From positions 1 through 64,000 of the forward strand of contig JBIOXV010000157.1 in assembly GCA_044869805.1 (NCBI GenBank): a DNA stretch of 64,000 nt, given 5' to 3'. The first letter of the stretch is position 1. Every line of letters starts with the position of its first letter. Below are positions 25,162 through 33,817 of the stretch, in pieces. The notes below the pieces were generated by a model. The model saw only the letters and a program-made list of their open reading frames with translations, made no database searches and was not told the DNA's origin. Source of the stretch: CAWDVR01 sp044869805. Lineage in GTDB: Bacteria > Acidobacteriota > Thermoanaerobaculia > Multivoradales > SZUA-115. A program made the position numbers and the translations under genes.

Positions 25162-27121
25162 GCGTTAGCCTCGCTTCCGGCCTCAGTTCTCCATCTCGTT
25201 CGGCCGGCTCCGGCCCGGCGCCGTGGCTCGGTGGGGGCGGCGCGCGCTCGACATGGATCGTGATTGGCGTCGCGTCCCCGCGGTTGCCGGCGCGGTCGAA
25301 GGCGCGGGCCGTGATCTGGTGCGGCCCCTCGGGGTGGAACGCCGCGTGCCAGTAGAGCTCGTAGGGCGGCTCGCGATCGGTGGCCCGTAACCGGCGGTCG
25401 ACGTAGAAGTCCACCCGCTCCACGGCGCGGTTGTCGTGCGCCTCGGCCGTGGCCACCAGGCGGCCCGAGACCACCGCGCCGTCCTCCGGGGTCAGGATCG
25501 CGACGACCGGCGGCCTGCGGTCGATGAACACCTCGACGGGAGCGGACTCGGTGCGGTTGCCGCAGCGATCGGTGAGCGCCACCTGCAGGCGGTGCGGCCC
25601 GGTGGGGAAGGCGGCGGTGTCGAAGATGAGCTGGAAGGGCGGCGGCGGCCGGCCCACGATGCGGCGGCCGTCGACCAGCAGGGCAGCGTCCGAGAAGCCC
25701 AGGTTGTCGCGGAAGAAGTAGAGCACCGAGTGCGCACCGGTCAGGTCGGTGCCGGGGGAGGGGAAGGTGATCTCGACCCGCGGCGGGTCGAAGTCGTTGC
25801 ACATCGCGGCTGGCAGCACGCGGGCATCGGTGCGGTGCACGGCGACGTTCAGGATCTCGACCGTGAGCTGCACTACGCGGTCGCGGGCGTCGGGGTACTG
25901 GTGCCGTGCCCGGCAGCTCGTGCCCTCCTCGCCGCTGCCGTCCCCGAAGTCCCAGCGGCAGACGGCCGGGCTGAAGGGGTTGCCCGTCCACTCCGTGGCC
26001 TCGAGGTCGCAGACCAGGCCCTCGCACACCGCGGCGATGGGGAGCTCCAGCGGGTCGCGGGTGGCGGCGGGGAAGGGGAGAGTGGCGAAGTACGTGGGCA
26101 CGATCAGCTTCGGCGTGCGGTCGACGCGGAACAGGCCGCGGCTCTCGGTGCCCGGCTGGTCGCTCAACTGGAAGAGGAAGGCCCGCGCCGGCACCAGCAG
26201 GTCGCAGCGGCCGCTCCAGACCTCGAGCAAGGAGAGCACGCGGCCGCGCTGGCCGCCCTCGCCGACGCGGTTGGTCTTCCAGCCCAGCTCGGTGATCCAC
26301 ACCGGCTTGCCGGCGCTCGACGGGTGGCGCGCGGCGAGGGCCGCGAGCTGCTCGTTGGCGCGGCCCTCGACCTCCGCCGCCGGCTCGTTGTCGATGGCGT
26401 TGGCGTGGAACGACACGGCGTCGAGGATGCTGCCGGCCGGCGCGCCGCCGGCGAGGGGCTCCTCGAGCTGAGCGAAGACCTGCTCCGTGCGCGAGTCCGC
26501 CTCGCTCGAGGTGGCTGGCCCGACGATGAGCGTACCCGGCGCCTCGGCGCGGATCACCTCGGCCGCGGCCCGCAGGTAGTCCAGGTAGCGCGGCGGCTCG
26601 AAGTGGCTGCGCGCCCAGCCCACGCCGATGTCGTGATCGAAGAAATTGGGCTCGTTCCAGATCTCGTAGGCCGCCACCCGGCCGCGGTAGCGGCTCGCTA
26701 CTTGACGCACGAATTCCTGCCACAGGCCAACGTCTTCTGGCGGGCGAGTGCCGTTGGCGTTGCTTCCCGCCCACTCCGGCGCGGTGGAGAGGATGGCGAG
26801 GAGCTTCACGCCCGCGGCCTCCGCCGCCGCCACCACCGCGTCCGTGTGCCGGAAGTCCCAGACGCCGGGAGCGGGCTCGATCAGTGCCCAGCGAAAGGTC
26901 GAGCGCATCCAGCCCAGGCGAGCCGAGCGCGCGAGCGCGGCGTCGTCCCCGTTCACGCCGAGCCCGACGGAGTGGAAGCAGCGCGGCTCTTGCGCCACCG
27001 CGGGGTCGGGCAGACCGACCCCGGCAACGAGGGCCAAGAGCGTCAGCGCCCAGGGCAGCAGGCGCGGGGGCACCGCGGAGGGGAGAGGTGTGACGGCGAT
27101 CGGGCGGGGCCGGATCATCAT
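25112..27121 (-). CDS. Secreted clan GH-A glycoside hydrolase with PKD and Ig-like domains
   Basis: The start is ATG 27121 (a second ATG is at 27118), giving 669 residues with a signal peptide ending DPAVAQ (residues about 1-42). The catalytic barrel shows FRWALIEPAPGVWDF, EIWNEPNFFD with the acid/base Glu and VWITELGWKTN with the nucleophile Glu, as in GH39/GH5-like enzymes. A PKD-like domain (CRWDFGDGSGEEG to QYPDARDRVVQLTV) and two Ig-like beta domains (EITFPSPGTDLTG, then ILTPEDGAVVSGRLVATAEA) follow. It probably cuts a beta-linked polysaccharide outside the cell. The last 50 bases overlap hicA on the other strand. Confidence 0.87.
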   Translation of the reverse strand: MMIRPRPIAVTPLPSAVPPRLLPWALTLLALVAGVGLPDPAVAQEPRCFHSVGLGVNGDDAALARSARLGWMRSTFRWALIEPAPGVWDFRHTDAVVAAAEAAGVKLLAILSTAPEWAGSNANGTRPPEDVGLWQEFVRQVASRYRGRVAAYEIWNEPNFFDHDIGVGWARSHFEPPRYLDYLRAAAEVIRAEAPGTLIVGPATSSEADSRTEQVFAQLEEPLAGGAPAGSILDAVSFHANAIDNEPAAEVEGRANEQLAALAARHPSSAGKPVWITELGWKTNRVGEGGQRGRVLSLLEVWSGRCDLLVPARAFLFQLSDQPGTESRGLFRVDRTPKLIVPTYFATLPFPAATRDPLELPIAAVCEGLVCDLEATEWTGNPFSPAVCRWDFGDGSGEEGTSCRARHQYPDARDRVVQLTVEILNVAVHRTDARVLPAAMCNDFDPPRVEITFPSPGTDLTGAHSVLYFFRDNLGFSDAALLVDGRRIVGRPPPPFQLIFDTAAFPTGPHRLQVALTDRCGNRTESAPVEVFIDRRPPVVAILTPEDGAVVSGRLVATAEAHDNRAVERVDFYVDRRLRATDREPPYELYWHAAFHPEGPHQITARAFDRAGNRGDATPITIHVERAPPPPSHGAGPEPAERDGELRPEARLTLKPGRAACGSARRDCS

Positions 27122-27198
27122 GAGCTCGGGCGACGAAGGCTGCGTTCTCCAACGGAGACGGCGGTCTGGATATTCCGTTAAAGCATATCGAGTTCTCG

Positions 27199-27218
27199 CA
27201 CGGTGCCCCACGGTGCCC
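27199..27218 (+). repeat. Perfect 10-base tandem repeat upstream of deoC
   Basis: CACGGTGCCC occurs twice head to tail about 67 bases upstream of the deoC ATG, in the divergent region shared with the glycoside hydrolase gene. An AT-richer stretch (TTAAAGCATATCG) lies next to it. It could be a regulator site, but nothing proves it. Confidence 0.3.
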
Positions 27219-27284
27219 GCACTCCATGACGCGCGATCCGAAACCGTGCTGATACACTGGCCGCTCCCAAGGCCCTCTTCACCC

Positions 27285-28316
27285 ATGGCCCTCCAGGATA
27301 TCCGCCACCGACCGACGCTGGCCGCACCGCTGCGCGAGGCCCGCACCGGCGAGCGCGAGGAGGCCCCGGAGCTGCGCAACCCCGGCACCGCGCTCGAGCT
27401 CGACTGGGTGCGCGAGGTGCGGGTCAACCTCTCCGCGGTCGAGCGGCGGGCGGCGACGCTGCCCAAGCGCCGCACGGTCAAGAAGCAGTGGCAGGCGGCC
27501 TGGTACCTGCGGGCCATCACCTGCATGGATCTGACGACCCTCGCCGGCGACGACACCCCGGGCCGGGTGCGGCGGCTGTGCGCCAAGGCGCGCCGTCCCG
27601 TGCGCCAGGACCTGCTCGAGGCCCTGGGCGTCGCGCACTTGCCGATCCGGGTGGCGGCAATCTGCGTGTACCACGCCATGATCGGCGTGGCGCGCGAGGC
27701 GCTCGAGGGCTCGGGCATCCCGGTGTGCGCCGTGTCGGCCGGCTTCCCCGCGGGTTTGAACCCCCTCGAGCAGCGGCTGGCCGAGATCCACGCCTCGGTG
27801 GCGGCGGGCGCACAAGAGATCGACATCGTGGTCTCGCGCGCCCACGTGCTGAACGGCGACTGGCAGGCCCTCTACGACGAGGTCAAGGCCTTTCGCGACG
27901 CCTGCGGCCCGGCACACTTGAAGGCCATCCTCGCGACCGGCGAGCTCGGCACGCTGCGCAACGTGGCGCGGGCGAGCTGGGTGGCGATGATGGCGGGGGC
28001 CGACTTCATCAAGACCTCGACCGGCAAAGAGAAGGTCAACGCCACGCTGCCGGTGTCGCTCACCATGGTGCGGGCGATCCGCGAGTACCGCGAACGCACC
28101 GGGCACCGCGTGGGCTTCAAGCCGGCCGGCGGCATCTCGACCGCGCGCCAGGCGACCGACTGGCTGGCGCTGATGAAGGAAGAGCTGGGCGACGCCTGGA
28201 TGCGGCCCGGTCTCTTCCGCCTCGGCGCCTCGAGCCTCTTGGCCGACCTCGAGCGCCAGCTCGAACACCACGCTACCGGAAGGTACTCGGCCTCCTTCCG
28301 GCACCCGATGGCTTAG
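27285..28316 (+). CDS. deoC: Deoxyribose-phosphate aldolase
   Basis: The ATG at 27285 gives 343 residues, longer than the bacterial short form (about 250) and like the long DERA branch. The enzyme splits deoxyribose-5-phosphate into acetaldehyde and glyceraldehyde-3-phosphate. The Schiff-base lysine lies in FIKTSTGK (about K243) and the second lysine in FKPAGGIST (about K279). CMDLTTLAGDD carries the early Asp. The N-terminal extension has VRVNLSAVERRAATLPKRRT. An ALDH16-type dehydrogenase gene, a natural partner for the acetaldehyde formed, lies beyond the next gene. Confidence 0.93.
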   Translation: MALQDIRHRPTLAAPLREARTGEREEAPELRNPGTALELDWVREVRVNLSAVERRAATLPKRRTVKKQWQAAWYLRAITCMDLTTLAGDDTPGRVRRLCAKARRPVRQDLLEALGVAHLPIRVAAICVYHAMIGVAREALEGSGIPVCAVSAGFPAGLNPLEQRLAEIHASVAAGAQEIDIVVSRAHVLNGDWQALYDEVKAFRDACGPAHLKAILATGELGTLRNVARASWVAMMAGADFIKTSTGKEKVNATLPVSLTMVRAIREYRERTGHRVGFKPAGGISTARQATDWLALMKEELGDAWMRPGLFRLGASSLLADLERQLEHHATGRYSASFRHPMA

Positions 28317-28365
28317 AGCCTCCTCCGACAGCGCTACAATCCCTCCGCAATAGCGGAAGGGAAAG

Positions 28366-31182
28366 ATGGCGGATACCTTCGTCTACGACGTCTTCGTAAG
28401 TTACAGCCACAAGGATCAGGGCTGGGTGCGAGGAACGCTCGTGCCTCGCCTTCGGATGGCAGGGCTGAAAGTCTGCATCGATCACGAGTGTTTTGAGCCG
28501 GGAGCGCCCAGCGTCGCCGAGATGGAGCGCGGCGTCCTCACCAGCCGCAAGACGTTGCTGGTGCTCACCCCGGCCTATCTGCAGAGCGCCTGGACGGAGT
28601 TCGAGAACCTGATGCTCCAAACTCTCGACGCCGCCAACCGAGCCCGCCGCCTGATCCCGCTGCTCAAGGAGAAATGCGAGCTGCCGCTCCGCATCGGCTA
28701 CCTGACCTACGTGGACATGACCGATCCCGCGGAGGAAGCCGCGGCCTGGGAGCGCCTGCTCAAGGCCCTCCCGCCGCTGGAGCCACCCAAGAGCGCTGCG
28801 CACAGCACGCCTACCCGCGACGACTGGTGCTTCGCCCACTCCTACGGCCTCCTGCCGAAGTTCACGGGCCGGAAAGACGAGCGGGGGATGCTCTCGGGCT
28901 GGCTCGGCGACCAGGAGCAACCGCCACTTTTCGTGCTGCGGGCGCTCGGCGGCTTCGGTAAGACGGCCCTGGCCTGGTACTGGTTGCTCCACGATGTGGA
29001 GCCGGGGCGGTTTTCGCGTGTGCTGTGGTGGAGTTTCTACGAGGGTGATGCGTCCTTCGATCGCTTCCTCGATCACGCGGTCGAGTACCTGAGCCCAGAC
29101 AGTAGGAAGCTCGGCCCCAGACAGAAGATGGACGCGATCCTCGATGCTCTGAGGCAGCCCGGCGTGCTGCTGGTGATGGACGGCTTCGAGCGGGCGCTTC
29201 GTGCCTACTCTGGAATTGCGGCTGCGTACCAGGAGGACAACGAGGAGGAGACCGAGCCCTCAGCCAGGAAGATCGGATTCCAGGAAGAGAAGAGCGGTGG
29301 CGAGGCCACTCACGAGCACGAGCGCGACTGCATCAATTTCCTGGCCGAGGAGCTGCTGCGTGCAGTGGCGGGACAGCCAGGAATCCGTGGCCGGGTGCTG
29401 CTCACCACGCGCCTCCGCCCGCGAGCTCTGGAAGGGGCAGGTGGCGAGTTGATCGAGGGCGTTCGAGAGGAGAAGCTGACCGCCCTCGCGGCCGAAGACG
29501 CAGCTCAGCTCTTCTCCTCACTTGGAATCCGGGGTCTCCCTTCGGAGATCAAAGCCGCCTGCCAGCCATACGGCTTCCATCCCTTAAGCCTGCGCCTTCT
29601 CGCGGGTCTGATCCTGAAGGATCTTCGTCAGCCGGGAGAGATTCGCGCTGCCGAGCGGCTGGACGTTTCCGGGGACCTCAAGCAGCGCCAGCACCACGTA
29701 CTGGAGCAGTCGTACGAGAGCCTGCCCGCGGAGGAGCGGAAGTTCCTGTCGTGCATCGCGTGCTTCCGGGGTGGAACGAGCTACGAGGCGATCGGGAGCG
29801 TTGCCGGAGGGCTGGGTGAGGGGGCGCTCGATGCCGGGCTCCGCGATCTCGTCGAGCGCGGCCTGCTGCACCACGATTCCAAGGATGGCCGCTTTGACCT
29901 CCATCCCATCGTGCGGCGCTATGCCTACAATCGACTGGGTGAGGAAGAGCGCAGGGCCGCACACCGTGCGCTCAAGGACTTCTTCGCCGCTGTTCCGCCG
30001 CCGGAGCAAGTCACGACGGTCGAGGACCTTGCGCCGGTGATTGAGCTGTACCATCACTTGGTGCGGGCAGGGGAGTACGATGAGGCGTGCCGTCTCTTCC
30101 GCAACCGACTGACAACGACGACCTACTACCAACTCGGCGCCTATGGCCTTCAGATCGAGCTTCTCAGTGTTCTCTTCCCCGACGGTGAGGACCGACCGCC
30201 ACGGCTTCAGACAGAGTCTGACCAAGCCTGGACCTTGAACGAGCTGGCCAACTCCTACAGCATGGTAGGCCAGCCACGCCGGGCGATCCCGCTATTCGAG
30301 CGCCAGATCGCGATCCGTGAGAGTCAGAGTTTCGCCAAGGGTGTTGCCATCGGTTCGTCCAATCTGGCAGACGACCAACTCAAGACCGGGGTGCTCCTGG
30401 CCGCCGGGATAAGCCTGCGGCGTCATTTCGAGCTGAGCCGGGAAACTGGCGATAGGCTCGAGGAGTCCGTCGGCCAGCAAGACCTGGGACGGTTGCTGAC
30501 CTGCCGAGGTAGTTGGGCCGAAGCGGAGAACGCGCTGGCTGCTTCGACGAAGTATTGGGAGGAAACCGGGGACACTCAGGGGCTAGCTCTTGACGAGGCC
30601 TACTGCGTGCAGCTCTACCTGCTCCGCTTGCGGGCCGCGATCACCGGTGCCAGCTCGGTGGAGGCCATCCGTGAGCTAGAAAGGCAGGCGCTCGCCGCTG
30701 GCCGCCGCGCGCTCGAGTTGGCGAAAGAGTTCGCGCAGGAGCACTACCCAATGGAGCGCGACTTCGTTCGCGCCCACTGGGTCGTCGGAGCTGCCTACCG
30801 CGTGAACACCGACCTGGAAGCGGCGGAGCGCCACCTAACCGAGGGGCTCAGCCGCTGCCGAAGGATCAACATGGTGGACCACGAGGCCGACATCCTCCTC
30901 GACCTCGCCCGCCTGCGCCTCGCCCAAGGCCAGCGCGACGAATCCATCCGCCTCACCCAGGAAGCTCTGCGCATCACCGAGCGCTGCGGCTACGTGCTGC
31001 AGGGGGCGGACGTGCGTCTCTTCCTCGCCGCGCGGGCGGAGGAGGATGGGCGACGGGAGGAAGCTCTGGCGCACGCCCGCGAGGCGCGCAGGCTCGCCAC
31101 CTGCGACGGCCCACCGTACACCTACAAGGTGGCCTACGACGAGGCCGGGGCGCTGCTGGCCAAACTGGGGGAGCCGCCGTAG
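28366..31182 (+). CDS. TIR-NB-ARC-TPR STAND protein, probable defence protein
   Basis: The 938-residue product has three parts. Residues 1-140 are a TIR domain: YDVFVSYSHKD, DHECFEPGAP and SAWTEFENL, in which E80 matches the catalytic NADase Glu. A STAND/NB-ARC ATPase follows with P-loop ALGGFGKT (about 195-202), Walker B LLVMDGFER (about 268-276), LLTTRLRP and a winged-helix segment with HPIVRRYAYNRL. From about 600, TPR-like repeats (LNELANSYSMVGQPRRAIPL) probably sense the trigger. Bacterial TIR-STAND proteins can cause abortive infection by depleting NAD. Base composition is visibly lower in GC than neighbours, suggesting transfer. A TACAAT box at 28335-28340 may be its minus-10. Confidence 0.9.
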   Translation: MADTFVYDVFVSYSHKDQGWVRGTLVPRLRMAGLKVCIDHECFEPGAPSVAEMERGVLTSRKTLLVLTPAYLQSAWTEFENLMLQTLDAANRARRLIPLLKEKCELPLRIGYLTYVDMTDPAEEAAAWERLLKALPPLEPPKSAAHSTPTRDDWCFAHSYGLLPKFTGRKDERGMLSGWLGDQEQPPLFVLRALGGFGKTALAWYWLLHDVEPGRFSRVLWWSFYEGDASFDRFLDHAVEYLSPDSRKLGPRQKMDAILDALRQPGVLLVMDGFERALRAYSGIAAAYQEDNEEETEPSARKIGFQEEKSGGEATHEHERDCINFLAEELLRAVAGQPGIRGRVLLTTRLRPRALEGAGGELIEGVREEKLTALAAEDAAQLFSSLGIRGLPSEIKAACQPYGFHPLSLRLLAGLILKDLRQPGEIRAAERLDVSGDLKQRQHHVLEQSYESLPAEERKFLSCIACFRGGTSYEAIGSVAGGLGEGALDAGLRDLVERGLLHHDSKDGRFDLHPIVRRYAYNRLGEEERRAAHRALKDFFAAVPPPEQVTTVEDLAPVIELYHHLVRAGEYDEACRLFRNRLTTTTYYQLGAYGLQIELLSVLFPDGEDRPPRLQTESDQAWTLNELANSYSMVGQPRRAIPLFERQIAIRESQSFAKGVAIGSSNLADDQLKTGVLLAAGISLRRHFELSRETGDRLEESVGQQDLGRLLTCRGSWAEAENALAASTKYWEETGDTQGLALDEAYCVQLYLLRLRAAITGASSVEAIRELERQALAAGRRALELAKEFAQEHYPMERDFVRAHWVVGAAYRVNTDLEAAERHLTEGLSRCRRINMVDHEADILLDLARLRLAQGQRDESIRLTQEALRITERCGYVLQGADVRLFLAARAEEDGRREEALAHAREARRLATCDGPPYTYKVAYDEAGALLAKLGEPP

Positions 31183-31243
31183 CCCTCGCCCGGCCGGCAC
31201 CTGCTACGATTTGCGGAGCATTTACCCAGCCGGGAGACCCCTG

Positions 31244-33736
31244 ATGCCGACCCCCTCCGTCGCCGAGATCTTCGAGACCCTGGAGTACGGCCCGGCGCCG
31301 GAAACGGACGCGCCGGCGAATGCGTGGCTGGAGGCGCGGGGCCGCGAGATCCTGCCCTTCATCGGCGGCGAGCTCCGGCGGCCGGCCACGGCCGAGTTCT
31401 TCGAAAGCGTCAACCCCGGCACCGGCAAGCCGTTCGCGAGGGTCGCGCAGTGTGGTGCCGTCGAGGTGGATGCCGCGGTCGAGGCGGCGCGGGCGGCGCA
31501 GCCCGGCTGGTGGGCGATCGGCGGCCACGCGCGGGCGCGCTACCTCTACGCCATCGCCCGCCACGTGCAGAAGAATGCGCGCCTGTTGGCGGTGCTCGAG
31601 ACTCTGGACAACGGCAAGCCGATCCGCGAGACGCGGGACATCGACGTGCCGCTGGTGGCCCGGCACTTCTACCATCACGCCGGCTGGGCGCAGCTCATGG
31701 AAACCGAGCTTTCCGGCTGGGCGCCGGTCGGCGTCGCCGGGCAGATCATTCCCTGGAACTTCCCGCTCCTGATGCTGGCCTGGAAGATCGCGCCGGCGCT
31801 CGCCATGGGCAACACCGTGGTGCTGAAGCCCGCGGAGTTCACCTCGGTGACCGCCGCCGCCTTCGCCGAGCTCTGCCGCGACGTGGGCTTGCCGCCGGGA
31901 GTGGTCAACCTGGTGACCGGCGATGGCCGCACGGGAGCCCTGATCGTCGATCACCCTGGCGTCGACAAGCTGGCCTTCACCGGCTCGACCGAGGTCGGCC
32001 GCATCCTGCGCGAGAAGACGGCCGGCAGCGGCAAGAAGCTGTCGCTCGAGCTGGGCGGCAAGTCGCCGTTCATCGTCTTCGACGACGCGGACCTCGACGG
32101 CGCGGTCGAGGGCGTGGTGGACGCCATCTGGTTCAACCAGGGCGAGGTGTGCTGCGCGGGCTCGCGCCTCTTGGCGCACGAGGGTGTCGCCGAGCGCTTC
32201 TACGACAAGCTGCGCGCCCGCATGGAGACGCTGCGCGTCGGCGACCCGCGCGACAAGGCGATCGACATCGGCGCCATCATCGCGCCGGTGCAGCTCCAGA
32301 AGATCGACCAGCTCGTGCGCCAGGGAGTGGAGGAGGGCGCGCGGCTGTGGCAGCCCTCCTGGAGCTGCCCACGCGATGGGTACTTCTACCCGCCGACGCT
32401 CTTCACCGACGTGGCGCCGGCGGCGACTATCGCGCAGGTGGAGATCTTCGGCCCGGTGCTGGTGGCGATGACCTTCCGCACCCCGGAAGAGGCGCTCGAG
32501 CTCGCCAACAACACGCGCTTCGGCCTCGCGGCCAGCGTGTGGACCGAGAACATCAACCTCGCCCTCGACGTCGCCGCCAAGCTCAAGGCCGGCACGGTGT
32601 GGATCAACTCCACCAACCTCTTCGACGCCGCCTCCGGCTTCGGCGGCTACCGCGAGAGCGGCTTCGGTCGCGAGGGCGGGCGGGAGGGGTTGTTCGAGTA
32701 CGTGCAGCCCGCTTGGCTGGCGGCGGCGAAGCACGGGATCCAGCCGAAGAGCGGGCCGTCGCGCGCGGAAGCCGCGGCCGCGGCAAGGAGAAGGGCGACT
32801 GCCGAGAAGGCACACGCGACGCTGAGGGCGAAGAGAGAGGCCCGGCTCGCCGCCGACGGCGCCTCCGCCCCGCTCGCTTCTCTTCCGCCCGTCGACCGCA
32901 CCACCAAGCTCTACATCGGCGGCAAGCAAGCGCGGCCGGACGGCGAGGGCGTGCGTAAGGTGCTGTCGCCCTTGGGGCGCCTCCTGGGCGAGGTGGGGGA
33001 GGGCAACCGCAAGGACGTGCGCAACGCCGTCGAGGCGGCACGCAAGGCGCAACCCGGGTGGGCGAAGGCCACCTCGCACAACAAGGCGCAGGTCCTGTAC
33101 TACATCGGCGAGAACCTGGCCGCGCGGCGCGACGACTTCGCCCGCCGCCTCCGCGAGATGACCGGCCAGACCTCGGAGGCGGCAGCCGACGAGGTCGACC
33201 GGTCGATCGAGCGCTTCTTCTGTTTCGCCGCCTGGGCCGACAAATACGCCGGCACCGTGCAGGCCGTGCCGCAGCGCATGTTCACCTTCGCGGTGCACGA
33301 GCCGCTGGGAGTGATCGGCATCGCCTGCCCAGACGAGGCGCCGCTCCTCGCCTTCTGCTCGACCGTCGCCGCCGCCCTCGCGATGGGCAACGCGGTCGTC
33401 GCCGTGCCCTCCGAGCGCCACCCGCTCGCCGCCACCGACCTCTATCAAGTCTTCGATACCTCTGACGTGCCGGGCGGCGTGATCAACATCGTCACCGGCT
33501 CCCGCGACGGCCTGGCCGAGGTGCTCGCCGCCCACGACGACGTGGACGGCCTGTGGTACTTCGGACCCCAAGCCGGCAGCGCCGCCGTCGAGCGCGCCTC
33601 GATCGGCAATCTCAAGCGGGTGTGGTCGAGCTACGGCGTCGACCGCGACTGGGCAGACCCCGTCCAGGGTGCCGGCGAAGAGTTCCTCCGCCAGTCCATC
33701 CAGGTGAAGAACATCTGGGTGCCGTGGGGGGAATGA
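31244..33736 (+). CDS. ALDH16-type two-domain aldehyde dehydrogenase
   Basis: The ATG at 31244 gives 830 residues. The first domain (about 1-500) is a full aldehyde dehydrogenase: IIPWNFPLLM, VLKPAEFTS, AFTGSTEVG, LELGGKSPFIV with the Glu and FNQGEVCCAGS with the Cys (about 303). A basic alanine-rich linker (about 505-545) leads to a second ALDH-like domain of about 280 residues that stops after ERASIGNLKRVW and lacks the catalytic Glu and Cys. This full-plus-pseudo-domain layout is characteristic of the ALDH16 family, so the missing residues are normal. It probably oxidises acetaldehyde from the deoC reaction. Confidence 0.9.
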   Translation: MPTPSVAEIFETLEYGPAPETDAPANAWLEARGREILPFIGGELRRPATAEFFESVNPGTGKPFARVAQCGAVEVDAAVEAARAAQPGWWAIGGHARARYLYAIARHVQKNARLLAVLETLDNGKPIRETRDIDVPLVARHFYHHAGWAQLMETELSGWAPVGVAGQIIPWNFPLLMLAWKIAPALAMGNTVVLKPAEFTSVTAAAFAELCRDVGLPPGVVNLVTGDGRTGALIVDHPGVDKLAFTGSTEVGRILREKTAGSGKKLSLELGGKSPFIVFDDADLDGAVEGVVDAIWFNQGEVCCAGSRLLAHEGVAERFYDKLRARMETLRVGDPRDKAIDIGAIIAPVQLQKIDQLVRQGVEEGARLWQPSWSCPRDGYFYPPTLFTDVAPAATIAQVEIFGPVLVAMTFRTPEEALELANNTRFGLAASVWTENINLALDVAAKLKAGTVWINSTNLFDAASGFGGYRESGFGREGGREGLFEYVQPAWLAAAKHGIQPKSGPSRAEAAAAARRRATAEKAHATLRAKREARLAADGASAPLASLPPVDRTTKLYIGGKQARPDGEGVRKVLSPLGRLLGEVGEGNRKDVRNAVEAARKAQPGWAKATSHNKAQVLYYIGENLAARRDDFARRLREMTGQTSEAAADEVDRSIERFFCFAAWADKYAGTVQAVPQRMFTFAVHEPLGVIGIACPDEAPLLAFCSTVAAALAMGNAVVAVPSERHPLAATDLYQVFDTSDVPGGVINIVTGSRDGLAEVLAAHDDVDGLWYFGPQAGSAAVERASIGNLKRVWSSYGVDRDWADPVQGAGEEFLRQSIQVKNIWVPWGE

Positions 33737-33777
33737 CGGCCGCGCGTCCGGAATGCGCAGCGACAAGCCTCCTGCTC

Positions 33778-33799
33778 CGCACGGCCGGCCGGGCGTGCG
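33778..33799. terminator. Hairpin between convergent genes
   Basis: CGCACG and CGTGCG flank GCCGGCCGGG in the 80-base gap between the ALDH16 gene and the convergent C39-like gene. It may end transcription from both sides, although no T-tract is present. Confidence 0.35.
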
Positions 33800-33817
33800 A
33801 GCCTTCTCGTCCGGTCG

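Noticed and set aside
33000..33736. Treating the second ALDH domain as a truncated pseudogene
   Set aside because: Loss of Glu and Cys in the second domain is a family trait of ALDH16 and the frame is intact to a normal stop.
30974..33766. A 930-codon minus-strand frame antisense to the ALDH16 gene
   Set aside because: The plus strand encodes a complete ALDH with catalytic motifs; the antisense translation is low-complexity and unrelated to any family.
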